64,000 bases of DNA from Flavobacterium glycines. Lineage in GTDB: Bacteria; Bacteroidota; Bacteroidia; Flavobacteriales; Flavobacteriaceae. The stretch covers positions 1-64,000 of the forward strand of contig NZ_FNEO01000002.1 in NCBI RefSeq assembly GCF_900100165.1, written 5' to 3'. The position numbers and the translations under genes are program-made. This document shows positions 7,048-15,680 of this stretch, one piece after another. How positions within the stretch are numbered: the first letter of the stretch is position 1; every line of letters starts with the position of its first letter. Under the pieces are notes generated by a model. The model was not told where the DNA came from and ran no database searches. It was given only the letters and a program-made list of their open reading frames with translations.

Positions 7048-9570
7048 ATGCTTAAAAACAGAGCCGTTTTTATTTTTACATTCTTCTTTTTATTTCAACT
7101 CAGCCATGCTCAAAAACCAAAAAAGCCTGATGCTGTTGAAATTTACAATCAAATTCAGAAATTAAATTTCCTCGGGAGTGTGCTTTATATTGCTGCTCAT
7201 CCTGATGATGAAAACACCCGCTTGATTTCTTATTTTTCGAATGAAAAAAAAGCAAGAACGGCCTATCTTTCCTTGACTCGTGGTGATGGCGGACAAAATT
7301 TAATTGGTCCTGAATTAAGAGAATTATTAGGTGTAATACGTACCCAGGAATTAATAGAAGCCCGAAAAATTGACGGCGGAGAACAGTTTTTTAGCCGTGC
7401 TAATGATTTTGGTTTTTCTAAAAATCCCAACGAGACATTTGAAATTTGGGACAAAGAAAAAGTACTGGCTGATGTAATCTGGACTATCCGAAAATTTCAA
7501 CCTGATGTGATTATCAATCGTTTTGACCATCGTTCACCAGGAACTACCCATGGTCACCATACCGCTTCGGCTATTTTGAGTGTAGAAGCATTTGGTTTAT
7601 CCAATAATCCGGAACGTTTTCCGGAACAATTGCAATGGTACAGTCCCTGGCAAGCCAAACGTGTTTTCTTTAATCCTTCGGTTTGGTTTTATGGCAGTCA
7701 GGAAAAATTTGATGCTGCTGATAAGACCAATTTCGTCACTTTAGAAACAGGTGCTTACTATCCGGCATTAGGGCAATCCAATCAGGAAATTGCAGCCTTG
7801 AGCAGAAGTGCTCATAAATCACAAGGTTTTGGCAGCACGGGAAGTCGCGGTAAAGACAGCGAATATTTAGAACTGATTAATGGTGAAGAATTAAAAGACA
7901 AAACCAATATTTTTGACGGAATAGACACTAGCTGGAATCGTGTAAAAGGAGGAAGAACTATTGGGAGAATAATCAACAATATACAGGAACGATTTGATTT
8001 TTCAAATCCTTCTGCTTCAATCCCTGCTTTAATCAAGGCTTACCAAATGATTGAAAGTCTTGATGAAAATCATTGGAAACCAATTAAATTAAACGAAATT
8101 AAAAATATCATTGCCAGCTGTGCCGGATTGTATCTCGAAGCCGTGGCCTCAGAAGATCAGGCGACTCCGGGAAGTGCTGTAAAAATCAAAATTGAAGCGA
8201 TTAACAGAAGTACTATTCCAATGGAATTAAAAAGCATCACCAGTTTTCCTGACAAAAATAATACCGACATCAACAAACCTTTAGATAACAATAATCCACA
8301 AAATCTAACAGTTCCTATTCAATTAGCCGAAAACATTGGGTATAGCCAACCTAATTGGTTAAAAGAAAAACCAACTACAGGTATGTATCAGGTTAGTGAT
8401 CAAAAAAACATTGGAATTGCTGATATCATCAGAGATATTAAACTGGAATTCAACATTGCAATCAACGGTCTGACCATTCCTTTTGAACGTGCAGTAGTCT
8501 ATAAATTTAATGATAAAGTTAAAGGAGAAATGTACAATTATCTTGATGTGGTTCCCGAAGTAAGTTCGAGAATCATAGACAAAATTTCTTTTTTTAATGA
8601 CGGAAATACCAAAAAAATGGCAGTATTGGTAAAAGCCGGAAAAGACAACATCAAAGGAGAAATCCGATTGGAACTTAACAATGACTGGAATGTTTTTCCG
8701 GATCATATTCCTTTTAGCCTGGACAAAAAAGACAACGAAAAAACAGTTTATTTTGAGGTAACTCCTCCTAAAGAAGCTTCGGAAACTACCGTAAAAAGTG
8801 TGGTTACACTTAATGATAAAAAATATGAAAAAGAACAAATTATTATCAATTACGAGCACATCAGTAAACAGCAGGTATTGCTTCCGTCAGAAGCAAAATT
8901 TAAAAAACTGGATTTAAAAACTACTAATGAAAGAATTGGCTATATCATGGGTGCAGGAGATAATGTCCCTGAATGTTTGAGCCAAATGGGATACAAGGTA
9001 ACATTAATCACTCCCGAAGAAATCAATTCGCGTTATTTGAATAATTTTGATGTAATCATCACCGGAATTCGTGCTTACAATACCCTTCCCTTTTTAAAAA
9101 CGAGACAACATTTATTATTGGAATTCGTTAAAAGAGGAAAAACACTGATTGTACAGTACAACACTCCGGATAAAACGATTCCTGCTAATATTGCTCCCTA
9201 TCCTTTAAGCCTTTCTAACGACAGAGTTACCGACGAAAACGCCAATGTTGAATTTTTAGCACCAAATCATCCTGTTTTAAATTATCCTAACCCGATTACA
9301 TCAAAAGATTTCAAAGGCTGGACACAGGAACAAGGCTTGTATTATCCTAATGAATTTGACGCTGCCTTTACGCCTATACTTTCTTCTCACGACAAAGGAG
9401 AAAGTGCTAAAAAAGGTGCTCTATTAGTTGCTACCTACGGAAAAGGACAATATATCTATACCGGCTTAAGTTTATTTAGAGAATTACCAGAAGGTGTTTC
9501 AGGAGCCTATCGGTTAATTGCCAATATGATTGCATTAAAAACTCCTGAAACTGAGGAAACACAAAAATAA
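7048..9570 (+). CDS. Secreted PIG-L family deacetylase with C-terminal glutamine-amidotransferase-like domain
   Basis: This 840-residue exported protein has a signal peptide at about residues 1-22 (FIFTFFFLFQLSHAQ). The N-terminal PIG-L (LmbE-type) domain, about residues 40-270, carries the zinc motif AAHPDDEN with His51 and Asp53-Asp54, plus a His-rich segment GTTHGHHTASA. PIG-L enzymes remove N-acetyl groups from GlcNAc-containing substrates. A long middle part looks beta-rich, and the last 200 or so residues (from NNFDVIITGIRAYNT) resemble a ThuA/GATase-like fold without an obvious catalytic Cys. The ATG at 7048 is chosen because the upstream TTG overlaps the promoter. The operon continues with a micro-protein and a sodium/solute symporter, so hydrolysis and uptake of an N-acetylated compound is a plausible role. 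Confidence 0.82.
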   Translation: MLKNRAVFIFTFFFLFQLSHAQKPKKPDAVEIYNQIQKLNFLGSVLYIAAHPDDENTRLISYFSNEKKARTAYLSLTRGDGGQNLIGPELRELLGVIRTQELIEARKIDGGEQFFSRANDFGFSKNPNETFEIWDKEKVLADVIWTIRKFQPDVIINRFDHRSPGTTHGHHTASAILSVEAFGLSNNPERFPEQLQWYSPWQAKRVFFNPSVWFYGSQEKFDAADKTNFVTLETGAYYPALGQSNQEIAALSRSAHKSQGFGSTGSRGKDSEYLELINGEELKDKTNIFDGIDTSWNRVKGGRTIGRIINNIQERFDFSNPSASIPALIKAYQMIESLDENHWKPIKLNEIKNIIASCAGLYLEAVASEDQATPGSAVKIKIEAINRSTIPMELKSITSFPDKNNTDINKPLDNNNPQNLTVPIQLAENIGYSQPNWLKEKPTTGMYQVSDQKNIGIADIIRDIKLEFNIAINGLTIPFERAVVYKFNDKVKGEMYNYLDVVPEVSSRIIDKISFFNDGNTKKMAVLVKAGKDNIKGEIRLELNNDWNVFPDHIPFSLDKKDNEKTVYFEVTPPKEASETTVKSVVTLNDKKYEKEQIIINYEHISKQQVLLPSEAKFKKLDLKTTNERIGYIMGAGDNVPECLSQMGYKVTLITPEEINSRYLNNFDVIITGIRAYNTLPFLKTRQHLLLEFVKRGKTLIVQYNTPDKTIPANIAPYPLSLSNDRVTDENANVEFLAPNHPVLNYPNPITSKDFKGWTQEQGLYYPNEFDAAFTPILSSHDKGESAKKGALLVATYGKGQYIYTGLSLFRELPEGVSGAYRLIANMIALKTPETEETQK

Positions 9571-9582
9571 AAAACACTTATA

Positions 9583-9690
9583 ATGGACTCAAAAAAAGAA
9601 AAAAAGTGGAAACCGGATTACACCTGGGTACTGGTTGCCAATGTAGCTTATGTCTTGTTTTTTTATCTAATAATGAAATTATACTCTTAA
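9583..9690 (+). CDS. 35-residue single-span membrane micro-protein
   Basis: A short ORF of 35 codons fills the gap between the PIG-L gene and the symporter gene, 12 bp after the first and 3 bp before the second. The product has a charged N-terminus (MDSKKEKKWKPDYTW) and one hydrophobic helix (VLVANVAYVLFFYLIM), ending KLYS. The tight spacing to the symporter, the clean Lys-rich/transmembrane layout and the absence of another ORF in the gap support a real gene. By analogy with other small proteins encoded next to sodium/solute symporters it may be an accessory subunit; that role is inference. Confidence 0.6.
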   Translation: MDSKKEKKWKPDYTWVLVANVAYVLFFYLIMKLYS

Positions 9691-9693
9691 ACC

Positions 9694-11415
9694 ATGCAAT
9701 TATTTGACTGGATTGTACTTATAATTACCTTGCTATTCATAGTAATTTATGGAGCCTGGAAAACGAAAGGAAGTAAAAACGTAGAAGAATTCATTCTGGG
9801 AAGTAATGAAACTCCCTGGCATATGGTGGGGCTTTCGGTAATGGCTACTCAGGCCAGTGCGATTACCTTTCTTTCCACTCCCGGTCAGGCTTATCATGAC
9901 GGAATGGGATTTGTTCAGTTTTATTTTGGATTACCCATAGCTATGATTGTCATTTGTTTGACATTTATTCCTATCTATCATAAATTCAAAGTTTTTACTG
10001 CCTATGAATATCTGGAAAAACGTTTTGATTTAAAAACACGTTCCTTAGCAGCTATCCTTTTTTTATTGCAAAGAGGACTTGGAACAGGATTGACCATCTA
10101 TGCTCCTGCGATTATTTTATCGGCATTATTAGGTTGGAATCTTACGTACATGAATATTGTAATAGGGATTTTGGTAATTATTTATACCGTTTCCGGCGGG
10201 ACTAAAGCAGTTAATGTGACCCAAAAACAACAGATGTTTGTGATTATGTCGGGTATGTTTATCACCTTTTTTCTAATTCTTCATTTTTTACCTAATGATA
10301 TGACTTTCAGCAATGCGCTGCATATTGCCGGAGCTAATGGAAAAATGAACATTGTAGATTTTTCTACTGACCCTGAGGAAAAATATACTTTCTGGAGCGG
10401 AATTACAGGAGGTTTCTTCCTGGCTCTGGCTTATTTTGGCACCGACCAATCTCAGGTAGGACGTTATTTATCCGGAAAATCGGTTAGGGAAAGCCAAATG
10501 GGATTAATCATGAACGGGCTCTTAAAAGTGCCTATGCAGTTCTTTATCTTACTGACTGGCGCGATGGTTTTTGTTTTTTTCCAATTCAACCCGGTACCTT
10601 TAAATTTTAATCCCAACAACAAAGCCCTCATTGAAAAATCAAAATTTAAGAACGAATACCATTCTTTAGAAAAAAAACTGGACACCCTTTCTGAAGACAA
10701 AAAAGTAATTAATCTTTTGTACATCGACCAATTAAACCAGGATTATGACAATCCTATTTTAAGAAAAGAATTAGTTGCTATTTCAACCAAAGAAAAAGAT
10801 TTAAGAGACAGAGCTAAAGAAATTATCCATAAAGCCGATAAGGGCAGTGAAACCAATGACAAAGATTATGTTTTCTTTCATTTTATCCTGCATTATTTAC
10901 CCAAAGGTTTAATTGGTTTATTATTGGCTGTAATTATATCGGCAGCTATGTCTTCTACTGCTTCGGGACTAAATGCTTTAGCTTCCACCACCGCTATTGA
11001 TATTTACAAACGAAATTTAAAAGAACCGAAAACCGAAACGCATTATCTGAATGCTACTAAATTTTTCACGTTCTTTTGGGGAGTGGTAGCCATTCTTTTT
11101 GCCTGTATTGGTACTTTGTTTGAAAACCTAATTCAGTTAGTAAACATTGTTGGTTCTATCTTCTACGGGACAGTATTAGGCATTTTTCTGGTTGGTTTTT
11201 ATTTTGATTTTGTCAAAGCCAAAGCTATTTTTTACAGTGCTTTTATTAGCCAGTTGACCATCTTTGTCATTTATTATTTTGCCATTTTTATCTATCCGAG
11301 TGGCGAAGAAAAACTGGGCTATTTATGGCTTAATTTCATTGGAGCCATGATGACGATTGTGCTTTCTTCTTTATTGCAATTAAGTATTTTTAAAACAACG
11401 AAAATTGAAGAATAA
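9694..11415 (+). CDS. Sodium:solute symporter (SSS family)
   Basis: This 573-residue inner-membrane protein has the SSS fold of about 13-14 helices. Recognisable family segments include VMATQASAITFLSTPGQAY, FLLQRGLGTGLTIYAPA, YTVSGGTKAVNVTQKQQM and ISAAMSSTASGLNALAS. An unusually charged insert of roughly 95 residues (about 305-400, rich in Lys, Glu and Asp) separates two helices and looks like a coiled-coil cytoplasmic loop. The substrate cannot be read from the sequence. The gene is in an operon with a PIG-L deacetylase, so an amino sugar, sialic acid-type sugar or acetylated glycoside is possible. Transcription ends in the strong hairpin at 11425-11463. Confidence 0.88.
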   Translation: MQLFDWIVLIITLLFIVIYGAWKTKGSKNVEEFILGSNETPWHMVGLSVMATQASAITFLSTPGQAYHDGMGFVQFYFGLPIAMIVICLTFIPIYHKFKVFTAYEYLEKRFDLKTRSLAAILFLLQRGLGTGLTIYAPAIILSALLGWNLTYMNIVIGILVIIYTVSGGTKAVNVTQKQQMFVIMSGMFITFFLILHFLPNDMTFSNALHIAGANGKMNIVDFSTDPEEKYTFWSGITGGFFLALAYFGTDQSQVGRYLSGKSVRESQMGLIMNGLLKVPMQFFILLTGAMVFVFFQFNPVPLNFNPNNKALIEKSKFKNEYHSLEKKLDTLSEDKKVINLLYIDQLNQDYDNPILRKELVAISTKEKDLRDRAKEIIHKADKGSETNDKDYVFFHFILHYLPKGLIGLLLAVIISAAMSSTASGLNALASTTAIDIYKRNLKEPKTETHYLNATKFFTFFWGVVAILFACIGTLFENLIQLVNIVGSIFYGTVLGIFLVGFYFDFVKAKAIFYSAFISQLTIFVIYYFAIFIYPSGEEKLGYLWLNFIGAMMTIVLSSLLQLSIFKTTKIEE

Positions 11416-11424
11416 ATTAAAAAC

Positions 11425-11463
11425 AAAAATCCCATTCGAACCAGATGTGCGAATGGGATTTTT
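11425..11463. terminator. Bidirectional terminator
   Basis: AAAAATCCCATTCG (11425-11438) and CGAATGGGATTTTT (11450-11463) form a perfect 14-bp stem with an 11-base loop, flanked by A and T tracts. It separates the convergent symporter and DUF2911 genes. Confidence 0.85.
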
Positions 11464-11480
11464 ATAAAAAACGAAATATT

Positions 11481-12323
11481 TTATCTACTCCATTCCTCTA
11501 TACTGGCTTTGTTCATTTCAATGTATTCTTTGTTTCCGGCAGCTTCCGAAGCCGACATAGACCATTTAGCTGTTTCTATAGCTCCTTTTTTATCTCCCTG
11601 TTTTGCCTGAATCAATGATTTTAATCTTAGATAATAAAACGGAACCGATTTAGACAATTCAATCGCCTTGTCAATATAAGATCTTCCTTTTGCAATATCT
11701 CCGTTAGACTGGTAATAATATTGAGCTGCTGTATAATATTCTTCAGGTGTTGGTCCTGCAAGGGTTTTATCAATACTTGCAATTGCCAGTTTATTAGTAG
11801 GCACTTCAAATTTCAATGAAACATAGGAGTTCTCCCAGGAAATATCTAAAGTTGCCGAATTAGTCGTCAAATTATTAATCGCTAAAGTAAAAGTTTCTAC
11901 CGGTTTTGTCAAAGCTTCATCATTAACCGTTGCCTTCAAAGCTACTTTTGCCTCATCAAAATCCTTAGGTGTTCCCCAATTGTCAATTGCGGTATAAAAA
12001 ATAATATCCCAACTCTGAACATTGGGAACGGTAAATAAAGCATATTTCCCTTTTTTCAACGTTTTTCCATTAATCACTACATCATCACTAAAAGAGATCG
12101 TCGAATTTTCATTAGCTCCGGTACGCCATAGCTGACCAAAAGGAACCAAATTCCCTAAAACCGATCTTCCTCTTGCCGATGGTCTGGAATACACAATTTC
12201 TACATCAGTTAGACCAACTACCTGTTTAACAACAGCATTCGGACTTGTTTCAGGAATTCTTACCTGAGCTGTAACACTAAAATAAGAAACCACAAGAAAT
12301 AATACAATCAATACTCTTTTCAT
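11481..12323 (-). CDS. DUF2911 domain protein with C-terminal TPR-like repeats
   Basis: This 280-residue secreted protein has a signal peptide (about residues 1-19, ending SVTAQ). Residues 25-170 match the DUF2911 pattern common in Bacteroidota (VEIVYSRPSARGR, GQLWRTGANENSTISF, GKYALFTVP, WGTPKDFD). The C-terminal third contains helical repeats (EEYYTAAQYYYQ, GRSYIDKAIEL, KKGAIETAKWSM) like one or two TPR units. The function of DUF2911 is unknown. It is a single gene between terminators and the HAD gene, with no informative neighbour. Confidence 0.85.
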   Translation of the reverse strand: MKRVLIVLFLVVSYFSVTAQVRIPETSPNAVVKQVVGLTDVEIVYSRPSARGRSVLGNLVPFGQLWRTGANENSTISFSDDVVINGKTLKKGKYALFTVPNVQSWDIIFYTAIDNWGTPKDFDEAKVALKATVNDEALTKPVETFTLAINNLTTNSATLDISWENSYVSLKFEVPTNKLAIASIDKTLAGPTPEEYYTAAQYYYQSNGDIAKGRSYIDKAIELSKSVPFYYLRLKSLIQAKQGDKKGAIETAKWSMSASEAAGNKEYIEMNKASIEEWSR

Positions 12324-12376
12324 AATTCTGTAATGTTTTAAAAATCAAATTTACAATATCTGTTTTACGACAGCTG

Positions 12377-13051
12377 TTAATTATTGCATAATTTAGAATC
12401 CATTTCTTTAACTCTGCTATAATCCAGCTCATCAAAGTGATTTACAACATAATCCGCCAATGATAAATCCTGATTCTTAGAATGCTCACTATTATAGCCT
12501 ATACACAAAATTCCTGCCGCTTTTCCCGCAACAATTCCATTAGTACTATCTTCAATAATAATACAATTTTCCTTAGGAGCAATCGATAAACTCGCAGCAT
12601 GTTCAAAAATGGCCGGATGTGGTTTTGATTTTGGAAAATCCTCACCACTTACCTTATGGGTAAAATATTGATGCAAATCAAAACGATTAAAAATACGCTC
12701 GATAGTTACTTTTGAAGCTGAAGAAGCCAAAATTAACTGCACTCCATTTTGATGTAAATCTTCAATTAAACTGCGAACACCAGCTAATAATTCTAAATCT
12801 TTTTTAGTATCAAAAGCATCATTAAAAATGCTTCTTTTTCTCAGAATCAAATCTTCTACATCCTGTTCCAGTTGAAAAATATCTTTTAGTTTTTGGAAAA
12901 TATTTCGAGTCGAATTTCCTGTAAAAGAAGTATATAATTCTTCGCTTACTTCGATATTTAATTCTTTGAATTGTTTGTAATAAGCATAACGGTGTACAGG
13001 TTCAGTATCGACAATTACGCCGTCCATGTCAAAAATTACAGTTTGTATCAT
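12377..13051 (-). CDS. HAD-superfamily hydrolase, beta-phosphoglucomutase-like
   Basis: This 224-residue protein has all four HAD motifs. Motif I is FDMDGVIVDTEP with the nucleophile Asp near residue 8 and the acid/base Asp two residues later. Motif II is the Ser of LASSAS, motif III the Lys of PKSKPHP, and motif IV is IEDSTNGI. The DMDGVIVDTE sequence and a helical cap at about residues 17-85 place it with the beta-phosphoglucomutase/phosphatase subgroup. A sugar-phosphate mutase or phosphatase role is likely; the substrate is not determined. It is cytoplasmic and appears to be transcribed alone. Confidence 0.87.
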   Translation of the reverse strand: MIQTVIFDMDGVIVDTEPVHRYAYYKQFKELNIEVSEELYTSFTGNSTRNIFQKLKDIFQLEQDVEDLILRKRSIFNDAFDTKKDLELLAGVRSLIEDLHQNGVQLILASSASKVTIERIFNRFDLHQYFTHKVSGEDFPKSKPHPAIFEHAASLSIAPKENCIIIEDSTNGIVAGKAAGILCIGYNSEHSKNQDLSLADYVVNHFDELDYSRVKEMDSKLCNN

Positions 13052-13148
13052 TGTTTTGTTTTTAGTTTCTTGTTTTTTGTTGAAAGTTGAAAGTTGACAG
13101 TTCTAAAATATAAAGGAATTTGATTTTAATCTCTTTCCTCTTTTCTTA

Positions 13149-13868
13149 TTATTCCTTTTTCAAAAGATCACGAATTACTGTTTCGGCTGCATGTAAACCA
13201 AATAAGGCCGGCATATAACTGTTTGTTCCGTAAAAAGATTTTTTAAAGTTAGTTCCGTCTGTCATTTTTACACTGGTTTCATCCGGTTTTTCCATAGAAA
13301 AAACAGCTTTTACTCCTTTTTTAACGCCCATTTTACGCAAACGCTTACGAACTACTTTGGCCAAGGGACAAACATCGGTTTTACTAATGTCTTTTACAGT
13401 AACTTTTCCGGCCTGCATTTTCCCACCGGCCCCCATATTAGAAATGATTTTCACCTTCTTTTTCTTCGCTCCAACAATCAAATTCAATTTTGGAGTAATA
13501 CTATCAATACAATCCAAAACATAATCCATATCCTCAGAAACCAATTCGAAAGCACGTTCCGGAGAAAGAAATTCTTTCACTCTGGTTAAATTCAATTCCG
13601 GATTGATATCCATCAAACGATCACCTACAATCGTTACTTTTGGTTCCCCAACTGTCGAATGCAAAGCCGGCAATTGTCGGTTTATATTGGTAATATCCAC
13701 CACATCTCCATCCACAATAATCATATTTCCCACTCCTGCGCGGGCTAAAAATTCGGCTGCAAATGATCCTACACCACCTAATCCTACTACCATTACATTG
13801 GCATTCTGTAATTTATTTAATCCTTCTTTTTTGAATAAAAGCTCCGCTCTTTCGGTCCACTCTGCCAT
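13149..13868 (-). CDS. tcdA: tRNA threonylcarbamoyladenosine dehydratase
   Basis: This 239-residue protein of the ThiF/E1-like superfamily matches TcdA (CsdL/YgdL), which converts t6A37 in tRNA to its cyclic form using ATP. Visible landmarks are the nucleotide-binding GLGGVGSFAAEFLARAG loop (about residues 29-45), the IVDGDVVDITNINRQ motif with the adenylate-contacting Asp and Arg, and the DCIDSITPKL segment. Lys and Cys residues in KTDVCPLAKVVRKRLRK are typical of this subfamily rather than of MoeB. It is the last gene of a leftward operon after DUF1684 and tatD; the gap to tatD is 18 bp. Confidence 0.9.
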   Translation of the reverse strand: MAEWTERAELLFKKEGLNKLQNANVMVVGLGGVGSFAAEFLARAGVGNMIIVDGDVVDITNINRQLPALHSTVGEPKVTIVGDRLMDINPELNLTRVKEFLSPERAFELVSEDMDYVLDCIDSITPKLNLIVGAKKKKVKIISNMGAGGKMQAGKVTVKDISKTDVCPLAKVVRKRLRKMGVKKGVKAVFSMEKPDETSVKMTDGTNFKKSFYGTNSYMPALFGLHAAETVIRDLLKKE

Positions 13869-13886
13869 AATTTAAAGTGTATTTGT

Positions 13887-14549
13887 TTATTTGGTAATTT
13901 GTTTATTTGTAAAAACAGCATCAAAATTATTGGAAATAATCTGCTGTAATTCTTCCACTGTTATCTTTTTATATTTTGCAGCCAAAGCGTACACTTCTTC
14001 AATAGTATAGTCGGAAGTATCGGTTTCCAGAAAAAATCGATTTTCCGGCACACTATTAAAAACCGATTCTAATTCGGGATTTATCAATAAATATCTCCCA
14101 AAAGAAAGATAAAATCCATTATTGAGAAGTTCTTTTGCCAACTGCTCTTTTTTAGAAAATCCATGAATAATGACAGGAGTTGTCAGTTTCAAACGTTTTT
14201 TCATTTCTTCCAATTCCTGAAAAGCATGAACACAATGTATCACAACAGGTTTTTGAAATTTTTCGGCCAATAGTAATTGTCTTTCTAAAACTTCCAATTG
14301 AATCTCAAAAGCAGTCTCACTGCGTTTGTCCAAACCACATTCGCCAATAGCCAGACATTCCGGCAAGCCCGCTTTTTGTTGTAAAATTTCAAAATCACTT
14401 AGCAGTCGATTTTCATCGATAAACAATGGATGAATCCCAATGGAATAATGCGGCATTGTCTGGTCAAACTCCTGTGGATATTGATTGACTAATTCCAGAA
14501 TCTCAGCATCATTAGTAAATTGATGGGTATGTAAATTGAAGTACTGCAT
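13887..14549 (-). CDS. TatD-family hydrolase
   Basis: This 220-residue metal-dependent hydrolase belongs to the TatD family. The N-terminal metal motif is FNLHTHQF, with THQ in place of the usual HCH/DxH arrangement. SIGIHPLFI, AIGECGLDKR with the metal-binding Glu, and VIHCVHAF with His residues follow, and FFLETDTSDY supplies the last Asp. The protein is about 40 residues shorter than E. coli TatD, a trait of compact Bacteroidota members. Its probable activity is as a metal-dependent nuclease or phosphodiesterase. Its start codon overlaps the DUF1684 stop by one base (TAATG arrangement), indicating translational coupling. Confidence 0.87.
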   Translation of the reverse strand: MQYFNLHTHQFTNDAEILELVNQYPQEFDQTMPHYSIGIHPLFIDENRLLSDFEILQQKAGLPECLAIGECGLDKRSETAFEIQLEVLERQLLLAEKFQKPVVIHCVHAFQELEEMKKRLKLTTPVIIHGFSKKEQLAKELLNNGFYLSFGRYLLINPELESVFNSVPENRFFLETDTSDYTIEEVYALAAKYKKITVEELQQIISNNFDAVFTNKQITK

Positions 14550-15151
14550 TAGTCATGAAATTTTTTAACCCCCGCACGAATTGCCACTTTTAAATCGTTT
14601 TCCAAAGGAACTTTAGGACAGGAATAACGGTAACTGTAAGCACAATACGGATTGTACGAAGTATTAAAATCAATTGCAATTGTATTGCCTTTTGGAATCT
14701 TTAAATCGATATATTTCCCGCCAATGTAACTTTCTTTACCCGAAGTTGCATCAAAAAAAGGCAAAAACAAATCGTTCTTATATTTTGGATTTACAATGAG
14801 TTCCAAACTTTGATACACATTCAATTTGTGCATTTTTCCATCCATTTCAAAATGTACTTCACCGTACTTCTTATATATTGGTGTTCTGTCAGTTGATGTT
14901 TTCATCTTGAAAGCTTTTTCTTTTGGCGTACGCACTAACTTGGCAACTACAAAATATTTTTTACTTACAGGATAAAAATCCAAACCTTTGAAATGGCTAA
15001 AATCAGCTTCTTCTAATGGACTCGTATCACGATTAGCATATTCTTTATTTAATTCCTGCTGGTATTTTTTAGCTGCAGCCAAATCAAATTTTTCCTGGCT
15101 ATAGCCAAAAACACTTTGGAACAAAATACTAAACAATAGAATATACCTCAT
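14549..15151 (-). CDS. DUF1684 domain-containing exported protein
   Basis: This 200-residue protein has a signal peptide (MRYILLFSILFQSVFGYSQ). The mature part matches the DUF1684 family: YGEVHFEMDGKMHKL, the LFLPFFDATSGKESY segment, and the strongly conserved DFNTSYNPYCAYSYRYSCP near the C-terminus, with two Cys residues. No enzymatic activity is established for the family. I chose the internal ATG at 15151 because it begins a clean signal peptide; the upstream in-frame extension (to 15211) has no such feature. It is the first gene of the operon DUF1684-tatD-tcdA and is divergent from the BlaI-like regulator, sharing its operator region. Confidence 0.82.
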   Translation of the reverse strand: MRYILLFSILFQSVFGYSQEKFDLAAAKKYQQELNKEYANRDTSPLEEADFSHFKGLDFYPVSKKYFVVAKLVRTPKEKAFKMKTSTDRTPIYKKYGEVHFEMDGKMHKLNVYQSLELIVNPKYKNDLFLPFFDATSGKESYIGGKYIDLKIPKGNTIAIDFNTSYNPYCAYSYRYSCPKVPLENDLKVAIRAGVKKFHD

Positions 15152-15235
15152 CTTCAAAATTTTATGCAAAAATAGCTTAAAAGTTGCAAAGCCACAACGA
15201 CTAATCTTCATAAAATTACAGCTTAAAACTATAAA

Positions 15236-15300
15236 AACTAAAATTTTAGTTAAATAACTATAAAAATAGTTTTGAAACTAAAAAAATAGTTATATACTTG
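15236..15300 (+). promoter_or_regulatory. Promoter with three tandem BlaI-type operators
   Basis: The dyad AACTA-N6-TAGTT occurs three times, at 15236-15251, 15256-15271 and 15276-15291, each exactly 20 bp from the next, so all lie on the same face of the helix. The promoter TTG (15272-15274), 18-bp spacer and TATACTTG (15293-15300) overlap the second and third dyads. A repressor bound here would block transcription of the downstream regulator and could also affect the divergent DUF1684 operon. Dyad symmetry and spacing are seen directly; binding by the BlaI-like protein is inferred. Confidence 0.75.
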
Positions 15301-15318
15301 TATTCAAATTAAACAACT

Positions 15319-15678
15319 ATGGAAAAGTTAACCAACAAAGAAGAAGAAATCATGCAAATTTTATGGAAGCTGGAAAAAGCTTTTGTAAAAGAAGTCATGG
15401 CCGAAATGGCAGATGAAAAACCGCATTACAACACCCTTTCGACCATTATTAGAAATCTGGAAGAAAAAGGATATGTTTCCTATAATGCTTTCGGGAAAAC
15501 GCATCAATATTTTCCAATTGTAAAAATGGAAGATTATCGAAAAAAATTCATGAATACTGCCATTGAAAACTATTTTGATAATTCTTATAAAAATATGGTT
15601 TCCTTTTTTGCCAAAGAAGAAAAAATATCTGCCGAAGAATTACGAGAAATTTTAGCCATGATTGAGAAAAAAGAATAA
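15319..15678 (+). CDS. BlaI/MecI/CopY-family transcriptional repressor
   Basis: This 119-residue winged-helix repressor has the usual family length. The N-terminus (LTNKEEEIMQILWKLEKAFVKEVMAEM) and the recognition segment HYNTLSTIIRNLEEKGYV are characteristic. The C-terminal half would form the dimerisation helices, with the protease-sensitive Asn-Phe/Ala region of BlaI not clearly identifiable. Three operator dyads cover its promoter, so autoregulation is likely. The gene is followed 2 bp later by an M56 peptidase gene, the standard partner that relieves repression. Confidence 0.92.
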   Translation: MEKLTNKEEEIMQILWKLEKAFVKEVMAEMADEKPHYNTLSTIIRNLEEKGYVSYNAFGKTHQYFPIVKMEDYRKKFMNTAIENYFDNSYKNMVSFFAKEEKISAEELREILAMIEKKE

Positions 15679-15680
15679 CT

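Noticed and set aside
13060..13110. Short repeated GTTGAAA units upstream of the HAD gene
   Set aside because: Two or three low-complexity units in AT-rich intergenic DNA are not enough to claim a repeat element or operator.
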